NCBI GenBank assembly: GCA_910586435.1 | Contig: CAJUGT010000137.1 | Coordinates: 1 to 10,231, forward strand | Origin: an uncultured Acetatifactor sp. | Lineage (GTDB): Bacteria > Bacillota > Clostridia > Lachnospirales > Lachnospiraceae | Direction of reading: 5' to 3' | DNA length: 10,231 nucleotides | Shown here: positions 1 through 6,732 of the stretch, piece by piece | How the letters are laid out: every line of letters starts with the position of its first letter | How positions within the stretch are numbered: position 1 is the first letter of the stretch | Made by a program: the position numbers and the translations under genes | Notes under the pieces: model-generated | What the model was told of the DNA's origin: nothing | Databases searched by the model: none | What the model saw: only the letters and a program-made list of their open reading frames with translations

Positions 1-919
1 GCATGTCCGTGGGAAAACCGGGATAGGGAAGTGTTTTGACCTGCGTATGCATCAAAGGTTTGGAGGACACCACACGAATACAATCATCCCTTTCCTTTAC
101 TTCACAACCAATTTCCAAAAGCTTTGCGGTAATGGATTCCAAATGCTTTGGAATCACGTTCTTTACCATCACATCCCCTTTGGTAATGGCAGCGGCAAAC
201 ATAAAAGTGCCCGCTTCTATCTGATCCGGAATAATGGCATACTCCGTGCCATGAAGTTTTGCCACCCCTTTGATTCTGATGACATCCGTTCCCGCTCCTT
301 TGATATTTGCCCCCATGCTGTTCAGAAAACTCGCCACATCAACCACATGGGGTTCCTTTGCGGCATTTTCAATGATTGTCCTGCCCTCTGCCAGCGTTGC
401 GGCCATCATGACATTAATCGTAGCCCCCACACTGACCACATCCATATAAATATGCGCGCCCAGCAGACGCTCCGCCTTGGCCTTAATCAGCCCATGCTCA
501 ATCAGAACATCCGCCCCCAAAGCCCGGAACCCTTTTAAATGTTGATCAATGGCTCTGAAACCAATGTCACACCCTCCGGGAAGCACCACCTGACCATACC
601 GAAATCTTCCCAATAGCGCCCCCAGCAAATAGTAAGAGGCTCTTATCTTCTTTATCTCCTCATTTTCCACAATTAAATTATTAATATCCCGGGCGTTCAG
701 CATAATCTTATGCCTGCTGATACGCTTCACATTCACCCCTATGTCCTGCATGGTTTTCAACATCACATTAATGTCCCACACATCAGGAATATTATCTATA
801 TATACTGTCTCCTCCGTCATGGCTGCGGCGGCAAGAATCGGAAGCGCCGCATTCTTGGCGCCTCCTATCTCCACATCTCCCACCAACGGGTTTCCACCTC
901 TGATTGCGTATTGTTGCAT
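1..919 (-). CDS. murA: UDP-N-acetylglucosamine 1-carboxyvinyltransferase (MurA), partial: C-terminal part beyond window
   Basis: MurA transfers enolpyruvate from PEP to UDP-GlcNAc in the cytoplasm, the first committed step of peptidoglycan synthesis. The 306 visible codons show family landmarks: GGAKNAALPIL with Lys22-Asn23, matching the substrate-binding Lys22/Asn23 of the E. coli enzyme; LPGGCDIG with the PEP-binding catalytic Cys117 (codon at 569-571), so fosfomycin sensitivity is expected; and PGFPTDM just before the window edge. MurA is usually about 420 residues, so roughly 110 are missing because the window ends, not because the gene is broken. The ATG at 919 is chosen because AGAGG lies 9 nt upstream and the protein aligns from residue 1. 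It follows the M23 peptidase gene by 201 bp and has its own promoter candidates there. Clostridia often carry two MurA paralogues; which one this is cannot be told here. Identification is very secure. Confidence 0.96.
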   Translation of the reverse strand, partial: MQQYAIRGGNPLVGDVEIGGAKNAALPILAAAAMTEETVYIDNIPDVWDINVMLKTMQDIGVNVKRISRHKIMLNARDINNLIVENEEIKKIRASYYLLGALLGRFRYGQVVLPGGCDIGFRAIDQHLKGFRALGADVLIEHGLIKAKAERLLGAHIYMDVVSVGATINVMMAATLAEGRTIIENAAKEPHVVDVASFLNSMGANIKGAGTDVIRIKGVAKLHGTEYAIIPDQIEAGTFMFAAAITKGDVMVKNVIPKHLESITAKLLEIGCEVKERDDCIRVVSSKPLMHTQVKTLPYPGFPTDM

Positions 920-953
920 CTATCTCTACCTCTGCCTAAGGCCAGCATTTTCT

Positions 954-983
954 ATTATACACGGACCATTACCGTTTTGTCAC
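954..983 (-). promoter_or_regulatory. Promoter for murA (proximal)
   Basis: On the minus strand a -35-like GTGACA (978-983) is followed after 18 bp by a perfect TATAAT (954-959). Transcription would start near 946, leaving a leader of about 27 nt before the murA ATG. Only sequence match supports it. Confidence 0.6.
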
Positions 984-1019
984 CATCTCTTTGCCAGGCT
1001 AATCTTTCAAGCCTAAGCC

Positions 1020-1048
1020 ATGTTACCATATTTCTTCCAATTTGTAAA
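1020..1048 (-). promoter_or_regulatory. Possible second, distal promoter for murA
   Basis: TTTACA (1043-1048), a 17-bp spacer and TAACAT (1020-1025) on the minus strand form a second sigma-A-like promoter upstream of the proximal one. The resulting leader would contain a small hairpin, AGGCT-N9-AGCCT. The -10 is a weaker match, so this is less certain. Confidence 0.35.
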
Positions 1049-1120
1049 TCGAACATCCATTCATCGTTCAAATCTTCCTGCTTCACAGGATTTATCGCAG
1101 CCCAAAAGGGCACAGCACTC

Positions 1121-2701
1121 CTATCTGTCCAGATAATCCATGGGATTAACCTGTCTGCCATTGATTATCATCTCAAAATGCAGATGGGGTCCCGACGCAA
1201 TGCCCGTGCTGCCGCTGAGGGCGATTTTATCCCCCTGATTTACCTTCTGTCCTGCTGTCACCAATATTCTGCTGCAATGAGCGTATCTGGTCTGCCGCCC
1301 ATCTTCATGATCAATATAGACAGCATAGCCATAACCGCCAACCCAGCCCGCTCTGGATACTCTGCCCCCGGAGGAAGCATAGATTGTGGTACCGGTGGGC
1401 ACTGCCCAGTCAACCGCTCTGTGATAAGTGCTGGCTCCGGCTGTGGGCGCTCGCCTGGGGCCAAATCCCGATGTCAAAAGGCCTCCCTTCACAGGCTGGA
1501 TATAGGTGGGCGGAACAATGGTTCCTCTCTCAATGACCTTTGCCACAGCCTCCTGAACCACTTCTTCTTTCAGTATTTCACGTCCTACCTCTTTTTCATT
1601 CCGATAAGTTACATCCGCAATGATGCGGCGCAGCCCTGCGGAGGGTTTCTGACGCGTCTCCGAATGATTCGTATACCAGTTAGGATTGTCTATATATATC
1701 ACTTCCGCATCATAGATTTCTTCATAAAATTTCTGCTCCACCCGGTTCACGGACAATTCCGGTTCCGGAACGGTGACAAGAAGCTCGTCCCCTGCGTTAA
1801 TGTCATTGATATCCTCCATGCCATTCATCTCCGCAATTTTATCCATGGGAATATTCACCTTTATGGCAATTTGGGACAGAGTATCCCCTGACTGTACCTT
1901 ATAGACGGAAGGCATTTCCTGCTCCATAACCACCAGGCTGATTGCCTCTTCCAGTGAGGAAATCTGACTTGGGGACAGATATGCCTCCACGACTTCTATC
2001 TCCTCCGCGAAATCCATGGTGTGTATCCCCAGCTCATACTCATCAAATCCCTTGTTTTCCCCCTCCTGCCGCATACTTTCCGCCCCTGTAAGCCCCGACA
2101 GAAAATTCTGGATTCCCCCTTCCATAAAGGACAGCTCTTCCTCATCTTTCTCAGCTGAAACAGCAGATACTTTGGCCGTAAGGGCATTAAATTCCCGTTC
2201 TTCGTCATGATTCAGCTCTACCGTGAACTTCCCATTACCGCCATATTTGTCAATTGCCGTCTGCAACAACTGACGAACCTCCTCCACACTTGCCAGATTA
2301 ATGATATATTCATTCACCTTCAAGGTATATGCCCGCTGCATGGTTTCATAAACACCTAAACGAAGCGCTTCCTCCATCCGCCGAAGCACTTCCTCTTCTC
2401 CGTCCACATCTCCCCACAGTATCTCCTCGCCCACAACCGCCATGTCAACTTCCATAAATACCATCTCTTCCCTCTCGGAAGCCACATTTCGGCGTGCCTG
2501 ACGCAACAGTTCCTCCAGACGGGATTTATCCCCCAAAGTTCCCACATCCCTGCCGTTTATCTGTACATGGAAACAATTCTCCCCCGTCTGTTCAAATGGT
2601 GTGTATCCTTTTACAAATAACAACCCCATAAACAAAACAGATACCGTAACTTTAATATATGTAAATCTGTATTTTTTATGATTACTTTTCTTCTTTTTCA
2701 T
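1121..2701 (-). CDS. Membrane-anchored LysM-G5-M23 peptidoglycan endopeptidase
   Basis: This 526-residue protein is a probable zinc metallopeptidase that cuts peptide cross-links of peptidoglycan outside the membrane. A Lys-rich N-terminus precedes one membrane segment (about residues 16-32), suggesting a signal anchor. A long helical, acidic region (about 60-265) has no domain I recognise. A LysM domain follows (about 266-312, YKVQSGDTLSQIA), then a G5-like domain (about 314-394) and a C-terminal M23/lysostaphin-type domain (about 409-521). The M23 metal and catalytic residues appear intact: His427 and Asp431 (HRAVD), His475 (YAH), and His506/His508 (HLHFE). The ATG at 2701 is preferred over an in-frame TTG at 2743, because the extra 14 residues would overlap a good promoter and break the Lys-rich start. 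The ribosome binding site is weak for either start. The M23/murA adjacency recalls the murAA-spoIID-spoIIQ region of Bacillus, but orthology to SpoIIQ is not shown. Confidence 0.9.
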   Translation of the reverse strand: MKKKKSNHKKYRFTYIKVTVSVLFMGLLFVKGYTPFEQTGENCFHVQINGRDVGTLGDKSRLEELLRQARRNVASEREEMVFMEVDMAVVGEEILWGDVDGEEEVLRRMEEALRLGVYETMQRAYTLKVNEYIINLASVEEVRQLLQTAIDKYGGNGKFTVELNHDEEREFNALTAKVSAVSAEKDEEELSFMEGGIQNFLSGLTGAESMRQEGENKGFDEYELGIHTMDFAEEIEVVEAYLSPSQISSLEEAISLVVMEQEMPSVYKVQSGDTLSQIAIKVNIPMDKIAEMNGMEDINDINAGDELLVTVPEPELSVNRVEQKFYEEIYDAEVIYIDNPNWYTNHSETRQKPSAGLRRIIADVTYRNEKEVGREILKEEVVQEAVAKVIERGTIVPPTYIQPVKGGLLTSGFGPRRAPTAGASTYHRAVDWAVPTGTTIYASSGGRVSRAGWVGGYGYAVYIDHEDGRQTRYAHCSRILVTAGQKVNQGDKIALSGSTGIASGPHLHFEMIINGRQVNPMDYLDR

Positions 2702-2722
2702 AAGATTACCATTTTCTGACAA

Positions 2723-2751
2723 AATATAGTGACAATGATACAATATGACAA
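2723..2751 (-). promoter_or_regulatory. Promoter P1 for the M23 peptidase gene
   Basis: TTGTCA (2746-2751), exactly 17 bp, then TATATT (2723-2728) on the minus strand. Transcription would start near 2716, giving a very short leader of about 15 nt before the ATG at 2701. This short leader is consistent with the weak ribosome binding site. Confidence 0.5.
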
Positions 2752-2889
2752 TAAAACTATTCTATCAACATTTTTCAAACTTGTAAAGTAAGATTCATGC
2801 CCATAAAAAAAGATAACAAATATGATGCAATTCTAACATATTCTCTCCTCTCATCCATAGTTTTATACATATGGGCCTTTTCTGCGCGC
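2752..2889 (-). other. Intergenic leader region with a possible 14-codon ORF
   Basis: Apart from promoter P2, this stretch holds a short minus-strand ORF at 2839-2795, reading MLELHHICYLFLWA. It is preceded by a strong ribosome binding site (AGGAG at 2845-2849, 5 nt before the ATG). This site is stronger than the one for the peptidase gene downstream. A weak promoter-like pair (TTGCGC, 18 bp, TATAAA) lies just upstream. It may be a leader peptide, or chance in AT-rich DNA. I recognise no riboswitch here. Confidence 0.25.
2759..2787 (-). promoter_or_regulatory. Promoter P2 for the M23 peptidase gene
   Basis: TTTACA (2782-2787), exactly 17 bp, then TAGAAT (2759-2764) on the minus strand, placed directly upstream of P1. 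It would give a leader of about 50 nt. The two promoters are stacked without overlap. Confidence 0.5.
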
Positions 2890-2928
2890 AAAATGGCCGG
2901 TGACACTCTCAACGAGCGTCACCGGCCA
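2890..2928 (-). terminator. Rho-independent terminator after the dipeptidase gene
   Basis: A perfect 11-bp stem (2894-2904 with 2918-2928, TGGCCGGTGAC) continues after one A-C mismatch into 3 more pairs (CTC/GAG) and closes on a 5-nt loop. Read on the minus strand it begins 19 nt after the dipeptidase stop and is followed by TTTT. The T-run is short, but the stem is long and GC-rich. Confidence 0.8.
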
Positions 2929-2947
2929 GCCGATATTTTCCTATAAA

Positions 2948-4015
2948 TTATATGGTATCCTCATATACCCTCAACACATTGCGATAGAAAATCTTATCCA
3001 GATCCCCCTCCCCAAACCCTTCCTTATGAAGGGCATCCCAGAGTTTTTCCATACTTTGAACACCGGGCAGCTCCTCATTGGTGTCAATACCGTCAAAATC
3101 GCTTCCCAACCCCAGCACATCCACGCCTCCCACAGCCACAATATGCTTTGCGTGCCTTACCACCGAGGCGATGGTCCCGGGATTTTTCACTCCCAAAGGC
3201 TTCTCTTCCAGAAAATCCGCGCAAAAATTCAGCCCCATAATTCCGCCCCTCTGAGAAAGCTTTCGTATCATGTCGTCCGTCAGATTCCTGACACAGTGAC
3301 AGATGGTTCTCGCATTGGAATGGCTTGCCACAAAGGGCTTCTTTGTCACTTCCAGCACATCATAAAACCCCTTATCCGACAGATGGGATACATCGGGAAT
3401 CATGCCCAGCCGCTCCATTTCCTCCACCATCTCCCTGCCCTTTGGGGATAGCCCCTCTGTCACATTGGGCGTATGATAGAAAGACTCAAAGGCCGCACTG
3501 GCCGCCTCATAATTTTCTTCTGTGGGCGCATTGTTCCACAGGGCTTGCGCCTGCCCCATGGTCTTTTTCAGTTCCGGATGAAAATTAGGGGCTCCGACTT
3601 CATTGCGGTAATTCCAGGTAAGGGTAATCATTCTGACCCCCATTTCATACAGCTCCTGAAGCTTCCTCAGTTCCCCCTTACATACGCCTCCCTCTTCCAC
3701 GGTAAGGAGGGCGGACATTTTTCCGGCCGCCTCATTTCGGGCAATATCGGAAAACCCCAGCACCGGCGCCAGTATATCCTGGTTCCGCTCAATTTCTTCC
3801 ATGTAGCATCTATGGAGACGGCATACCTGCTCCCATGGATCACCATCCCTTTCCAGCATCACAAACAGAGCGAAATTCTGCAACATATAACGGCTCTCCC
3901 GCATCCTCAGCAAATCCACATGCCCTTTGTTCTGCCTCAGTCCTTCTGCCTTTCCACGGGCCTTCCGGCCCGCAAGCTCACATATGGTATCACAATGCAT
4001 ATCTATTACTCTCAT
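2948..4015 (-). CDS. Dipeptidase, membrane (renal) dipeptidase family, peptidase M19
   Basis: A 355-residue, probably cytoplasmic, zinc-dependent dipeptidase of the M19 amidohydrolase-fold family, which hydrolyses a broad range of dipeptides. Family motifs are in order: HCDT (His7, Asp9; metal ligands) at the N-terminus, TVEEGG with the bridging-metal Glu near residue 107, DVSHLS with a metal-ligand His, ASHSNAR with a second His, and GSDFDG near the C-terminus. There is no signal peptide. The ATG at 4015 is chosen because AAAGGG lies 6 nt upstream and the conserved HxD motif sits at residues 7-9. In-frame GTG 4048 and ATG 4042 lack a good ribosome binding site. It follows the permease gene by 97 bp with no clear promoter or terminator between, so co-transcription is likely. 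A strong hairpin terminator follows. D-Ala-D-Ala dipeptidase activity exists in the wider family, but the substrate here is unknown. Confidence 0.92.
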   Translation of the reverse strand: MRVIDMHCDTICELAGRKARGKAEGLRQNKGHVDLLRMRESRYMLQNFALFVMLERDGDPWEQVCRLHRCYMEEIERNQDILAPVLGFSDIARNEAAGKMSALLTVEEGGVCKGELRKLQELYEMGVRMITLTWNYRNEVGAPNFHPELKKTMGQAQALWNNAPTEENYEAASAAFESFYHTPNVTEGLSPKGREMVEEMERLGMIPDVSHLSDKGFYDVLEVTKKPFVASHSNARTICHCVRNLTDDMIRKLSQRGGIMGLNFCADFLEEKPLGVKNPGTIASVVRHAKHIVAVGGVDVLGLGSDFDGIDTNEELPGVQSMEKLWDALHKEGFGEGDLDKIFYRNVLRVYEDTI

Positions 4016-4112
4016 GTCAATCCCTTTCTCCCAGTACTCCATCCGCACGCCCCGCTTTGTGGTATATTGGGCCCTCTTACATTTTGACTTTCCAGGAGGA
4101 GACTGCTGCCTC

Positions 4113-5477
4113 TCATCCCTTTACGGCAAAATTAACCCCCGTAGGGTCCGGATTGTCATCATTATATTCATAATCCTTCCCCGGCAGAACCGCATTCAGA
4201 AGAATTCCTGCCAGAGCACCCACTGCCAGACCGGAAAAGCTGATGGTGACGCTTCCCACCATAAAACCCACCGCTCCTGCGGAACTGTATTTAATTCCAA
4301 TGGAGAGAACCAGAATCAAAGCGGCAATTATCACATTGCGGCTCTTGGAGAAATCCACCCTGGTCTCCACAATATTCCGGACACCCACGGCGGAAATCAT
4401 GCCATACAATACCAGAGACACCCCTCCGCAGGTTGCCGTGGGCATACATCCAATTATGGCGGCGAATTTGGGTGAAAAAGAGAACAGAATCGCAAACATG
4501 GCAGCCATCCGAATCACCAGAGGATCGTAAACTTTTGTCAGGGACAAAACCCCTGTATTCTCCCCGTATGTGGTATTGGCAGGCGCGCCGAAGAGGGACG
4601 CTGAAATGGTTGCCAGACCATCACCCAGCAGGGTGCGATGCAGACCTGGATCTTTGATATAATTTTTCCCTACGGTGGATGATATGGCGGAAATATCTCC
4701 GATATGCTCTACAATGGTAGCCAGCGCAATTGGCATAATGGTAATCACAGAAGTAATCAGAAGCGATACATCCCCCTGAGACAGCGCCCAGAATGCCGTC
4801 CGTTCCCAGTGAATGGGAATCCCTACCCAGGCCGCCTCCCGCACGGCTGAGAAATCTGCCCTTCCCAGCACTGCCGCCAGCAGATAGGAACCGACCACAC
4901 CTATAATAATAGGGACAATCTTCACCATGCCCCTTCCCCAGATATTACATATTATCACCAGTCCTATGGCCACCACGGCAATTAGCCAGTCCGCCGAACA
5001 GTTTTCAATGGCAGACTGAGACAGCGTAAGTCCAATGGCTATAATGATTGGCCCCGTAACTATGGGCGGAAAATACCTCATCACCCTGCCCGTACCAAAT
5101 ACTTTAATCAATAAGGCCAATAAAAGGTATAATAGTCCCGAACACGCCACGCCGAAGCAGGCATAGGGAAGCAGTTCCAGATTGCCGCTCCCACCTTCCA
5201 TAGGCGCAATGGCTGCGTATCCTCCCAAAAACGCAAAGGAAGAACCCAGAAAGGCAGGTACCTTACCCTTTGTAATCAAATGAAACAACAATGTGCCAAG
5301 CCCTGCGAACAGCAATGTGGTGGACACATCCAGCCCTGTCAGCATGGGCACCAGAATGGTTGCGCCGAACATGGCAAACATATGTTGCAGCCCCAAGACA
5401 AGCACCTTGGGGACACCAAGGGATTTGGCATCATAAATGCCGTTTTCACCGAAATCCTTTTTTGACTTCTCACTCAT
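4113..5477 (-). CDS. uraA: Uracil permease-like NCS2 nucleobase:cation symporter
   Basis: A 454-residue polytopic inner-membrane protein of the NCS2 (nucleobase-ascorbate) family, which imports uracil or xanthine with a cation. The N-terminal motif GLQHMFAMFGATILVP and GKVPAFLGSSFAF are characteristic of the uracil branch. So are VEHIGD and PANTTYGENTGVLSLT, which contain the two glutamates matching the substrate-binding Glu241 and Glu290 of E. coli UraA. About 14 hydrophobic segments are visible, as expected for the fold, and the length is normal. The ATG at 5477 has a very good ribosome binding site (AAGGAGA, about 6 nt upstream). The upstream in-frame ATG at 5501 has none. It has its own promoter overlapping the end of the SGNH gene and a leader of about 94 nt with hairpins. 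Uracil is the likeliest substrate, but xanthine cannot be excluded. Confidence 0.9.
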   Translation of the reverse strand: MSEKSKKDFGENGIYDAKSLGVPKVLVLGLQHMFAMFGATILVPMLTGLDVSTTLLFAGLGTLLFHLITKGKVPAFLGSSFAFLGGYAAIAPMEGGSGNLELLPYACFGVACSGLLYLLLALLIKVFGTGRVMRYFPPIVTGPIIIAIGLTLSQSAIENCSADWLIAVVAIGLVIICNIWGRGMVKIVPIIIGVVGSYLLAAVLGRADFSAVREAAWVGIPIHWERTAFWALSQGDVSLLITSVITIMPIALATIVEHIGDISAISSTVGKNYIKDPGLHRTLLGDGLATISASLFGAPANTTYGENTGVLSLTKVYDPLVIRMAAMFAILFSFSPKFAAIIGCMPTATCGGVSLVLYGMISAVGVRNIVETRVDFSKSRNVIIAALILVLSIGIKYSSAGAVGFMVGSVTISFSGLAVGALAGILLNAVLPGKDYEYNDDNPDPTGVNFAVKG

Positions 5478-5493
5478 GATTTTCTCCTTCCAG

Positions 5494-5566
5494 TTCCGCA
5501 TCCATTTGGATGCTGTTTTCAGCTTCTACATGACATTTCTCAGCTATGCGGGAACTTCTTCCGCAT
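5494..5566 (-). promoter_or_regulatory. Structured leader of the uracil permease mRNA, possible attenuator
   Basis: Minus-strand RNA from this leader can form hairpin 1 (5546-5566: ATGCGG, 9-nt loop, CCGCAT), a small GCTG-AAAA-CAGC hairpin, and hairpin 3 (5498-5513: GCATCC, AAAT loop, GGATGC). The 3' arm of hairpin 1 (CCGCAT) is also complementary to ATGCGG at 5496-5501. That segment lies a few bases before the ribosome binding site (5483-5489) and overlaps hairpin 3, so two folds compete. There is no U-run terminator, and I see no PyrR-binding consensus or purine riboswitch core. A regulatory role is inferred. Confidence 0.35.
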
Positions 5567-5577
5567 TACCAGAAATC

Positions 5578-5606
5578 ATCATAATATCCCAGCTGTTATT
5601 CGTCAA
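5578..5606 (-). promoter_or_regulatory. Promoter for the uracil permease gene
   Basis: TTGACG (5601-5606), exactly 17 bp, then TATGAT (5578-5583) on the minus strand. The -35 lies inside the last codons of the SGNH gene. Transcription would start near 5571. Confidence 0.6.
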
Positions 5607-6687
5607 GACAAATTGCGTGAGACTTCAAAAAATCTTTCCAGATTTCAATGTATTTTGCTTTCAAATGCACCCCATCCGTGGTATAGGAAGGAATCATCCC
5701 TCCCGATTCATCACAGATGAGAGGATTCACATCCAGGTAAAATACTTTTTCGTTATCAGCCATCTGTGATATGGCTTCATTCCTCATTTCTATCCCTTCA
5801 TTTGTTATGTAATCGCCCTGTTTGGAACGTTCCTCCGTGACCTTGATAATGGCCTGAACATAAATAATGGCATCGGGCTGCAATTCCTTCAGGTGATCAA
5901 TCACCTCCTGGTACCGGTTCACAAAGGGATCCAGATTTCCTCCCATCTCATTGATTCCCAGCATCAAGTAAATTTTGGAAAATGTGCTTTGTTCCAGAGC
6001 TTCCTCCACAGAAATCTTTTTCTTGCTGCCCGGAGCATACGCAATAGCAGCGTCAAACATCTCAAAAATCGTCAGTCCCCTTGAAGAGTAAAAAGTAGAT
6101 ATCTCTTCCAAGCCTCCATATTCAAACAATCCCATTGTCCTGGAATCTCCGATGAACACTGCATCGGAAAAATAATCATCCTCCACCGTCCTATACTGTG
6201 GCTCTGTATCTTCCGGCCCTTTGTCGCCTCCATTGAAATCGGGGGACTGGCTCTCCATTCCGTCGCCCTCCGGCAGTTGATTTTCTTCCGTCGTTGGCAC
6301 ATTGGTATCCGGGGCTGCGGGTGCGGATGGTTCCATTACATCACCTGACTCCCCTGCCTCTCCCAGCAGATCCACATTCCCCGTTCCATCTTCCGGGGTT
6401 GTGTCTCCCTCCAGGTTTCCGTCAGCGTTGTCCCCGTCATGAATACCCACGCCTTCCGTGCTCTGCTGCCCTTCTCCCTCTTTATCTGTGATAAAGGACG
6501 GCACTCCTGTAGCCTGCACATTATCCACATATGCCAAAAGCTTTTCTTCTACTTTAAGTTCATCATACCACCCCTTCACCTGGGTGAGCGGTTTCGCGTA
6601 CACCTGCCACTGGTCCACACAGGACAGATACAGAACTCCAGTCCCGAAAAACAGCCCCAGATAAGTCCATTTTCTTACTTTCTTCAT
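5596..6687 (-). CDS. Membrane-anchored SGNH/GDSL hydrolase-like protein with acidic linker
   Basis: This 363-residue protein has an N-terminal membrane segment (about residues 6-23), so the rest is probably outside the membrane. After about 45 residues comes an acidic, Gly/Pro/Ser/Thr-rich linker of about 100 residues (about 68-167) that looks disordered. The C-terminal SGNH domain has block I FIGDSRTMG (nucleophile Ser182), block III LGINE (Gly244, Asn246) and block V DGVHL (Asp338, His341), so the catalytic set appears complete. The ATG at 6687 has AGAGG 6 nt upstream; an in-frame TTG at 6711 is less likely. It starts 45 bp after the MBOAT stop with no terminator between, so the two are surely one operon. 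By analogy with AlgJ/AlgX, DltD and PatB, it probably moves or removes acyl groups on a surface polymer together with the MBOAT protein. The polymer is unknown. Confidence 0.87.
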   Translation of the reverse strand: MKKVRKWTYLGLFFGTGVLYLSCVDQWQVYAKPLTQVKGWYDELKVEEKLLAYVDNVQATGVPSFITDKEGEGQQSTEGVGIHDGDNADGNLEGDTTPEDGTGNVDLLGEAGESGDVMEPSAPAAPDTNVPTTEENQLPEGDGMESQSPDFNGGDKGPEDTEPQYRTVEDDYFSDAVFIGDSRTMGLFEYGGLEEISTFYSSRGLTIFEMFDAAIAYAPGSKKKISVEEALEQSTFSKIYLMLGINEMGGNLDPFVNRYQEVIDHLKELQPDAIIYVQAIIKVTEERSKQGDYITNEGIEMRNEAISQMADNEKVFYLDVNPLICDESGGMIPSYTTDGVHLKAKYIEIWKDFLKSHAICLDE

Positions 6688-6732
6688 TTCATACCTCTTC
6701 AGCCATACCAAACAAACTTCTGTCTTTATCCA

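Noticed and set aside
1085..1120. Small hairpins GCCC-TTTT-GGGC and TCCTG-TGAAG-CAGGA after the peptidase stop
   Set aside because: The stems are only 4-5 bp and no T-run follows on the minus strand, so I do not call a terminator.
955..1161. A 68-codon minus-strand ORF in the peptidase-murA gap
   Set aside because: It overlaps the end of the peptidase gene in another frame, spans two promoter-like sites and has no recognisable protein features.
710..1891. A 393-codon plus-strand ORF antisense to the M23 peptidase and murA genes
   Set aside because: It has no ribosome binding site or recognisable domain, and it lies opposite two proteins with full sets of family motifs. It is a shadow of their codon bias.
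3473..4087. A 204-codon plus-strand ORF antisense to the dipeptidase gene
   Set aside because: It is rich in His, Pro and Ser in a way typical of antisense translation, with no domain; the M19 gene on the other strand is certain.
5478..5571. Purine riboswitch or PyrR-binding attenuator before the permease gene
   Set aside because: I find neither the three-way junction core of a purine riboswitch nor the PyrR-binding loop consensus, and no U-run terminator.
6610..6640. Possible lipoprotein signal (YLSC) at the N-terminus of the SGNH protein
   Set aside because: The position three before the cysteine is Tyr, not Leu/Val/Ile, and the hydrophobic stretch reads better as an uncleaved membrane anchor.
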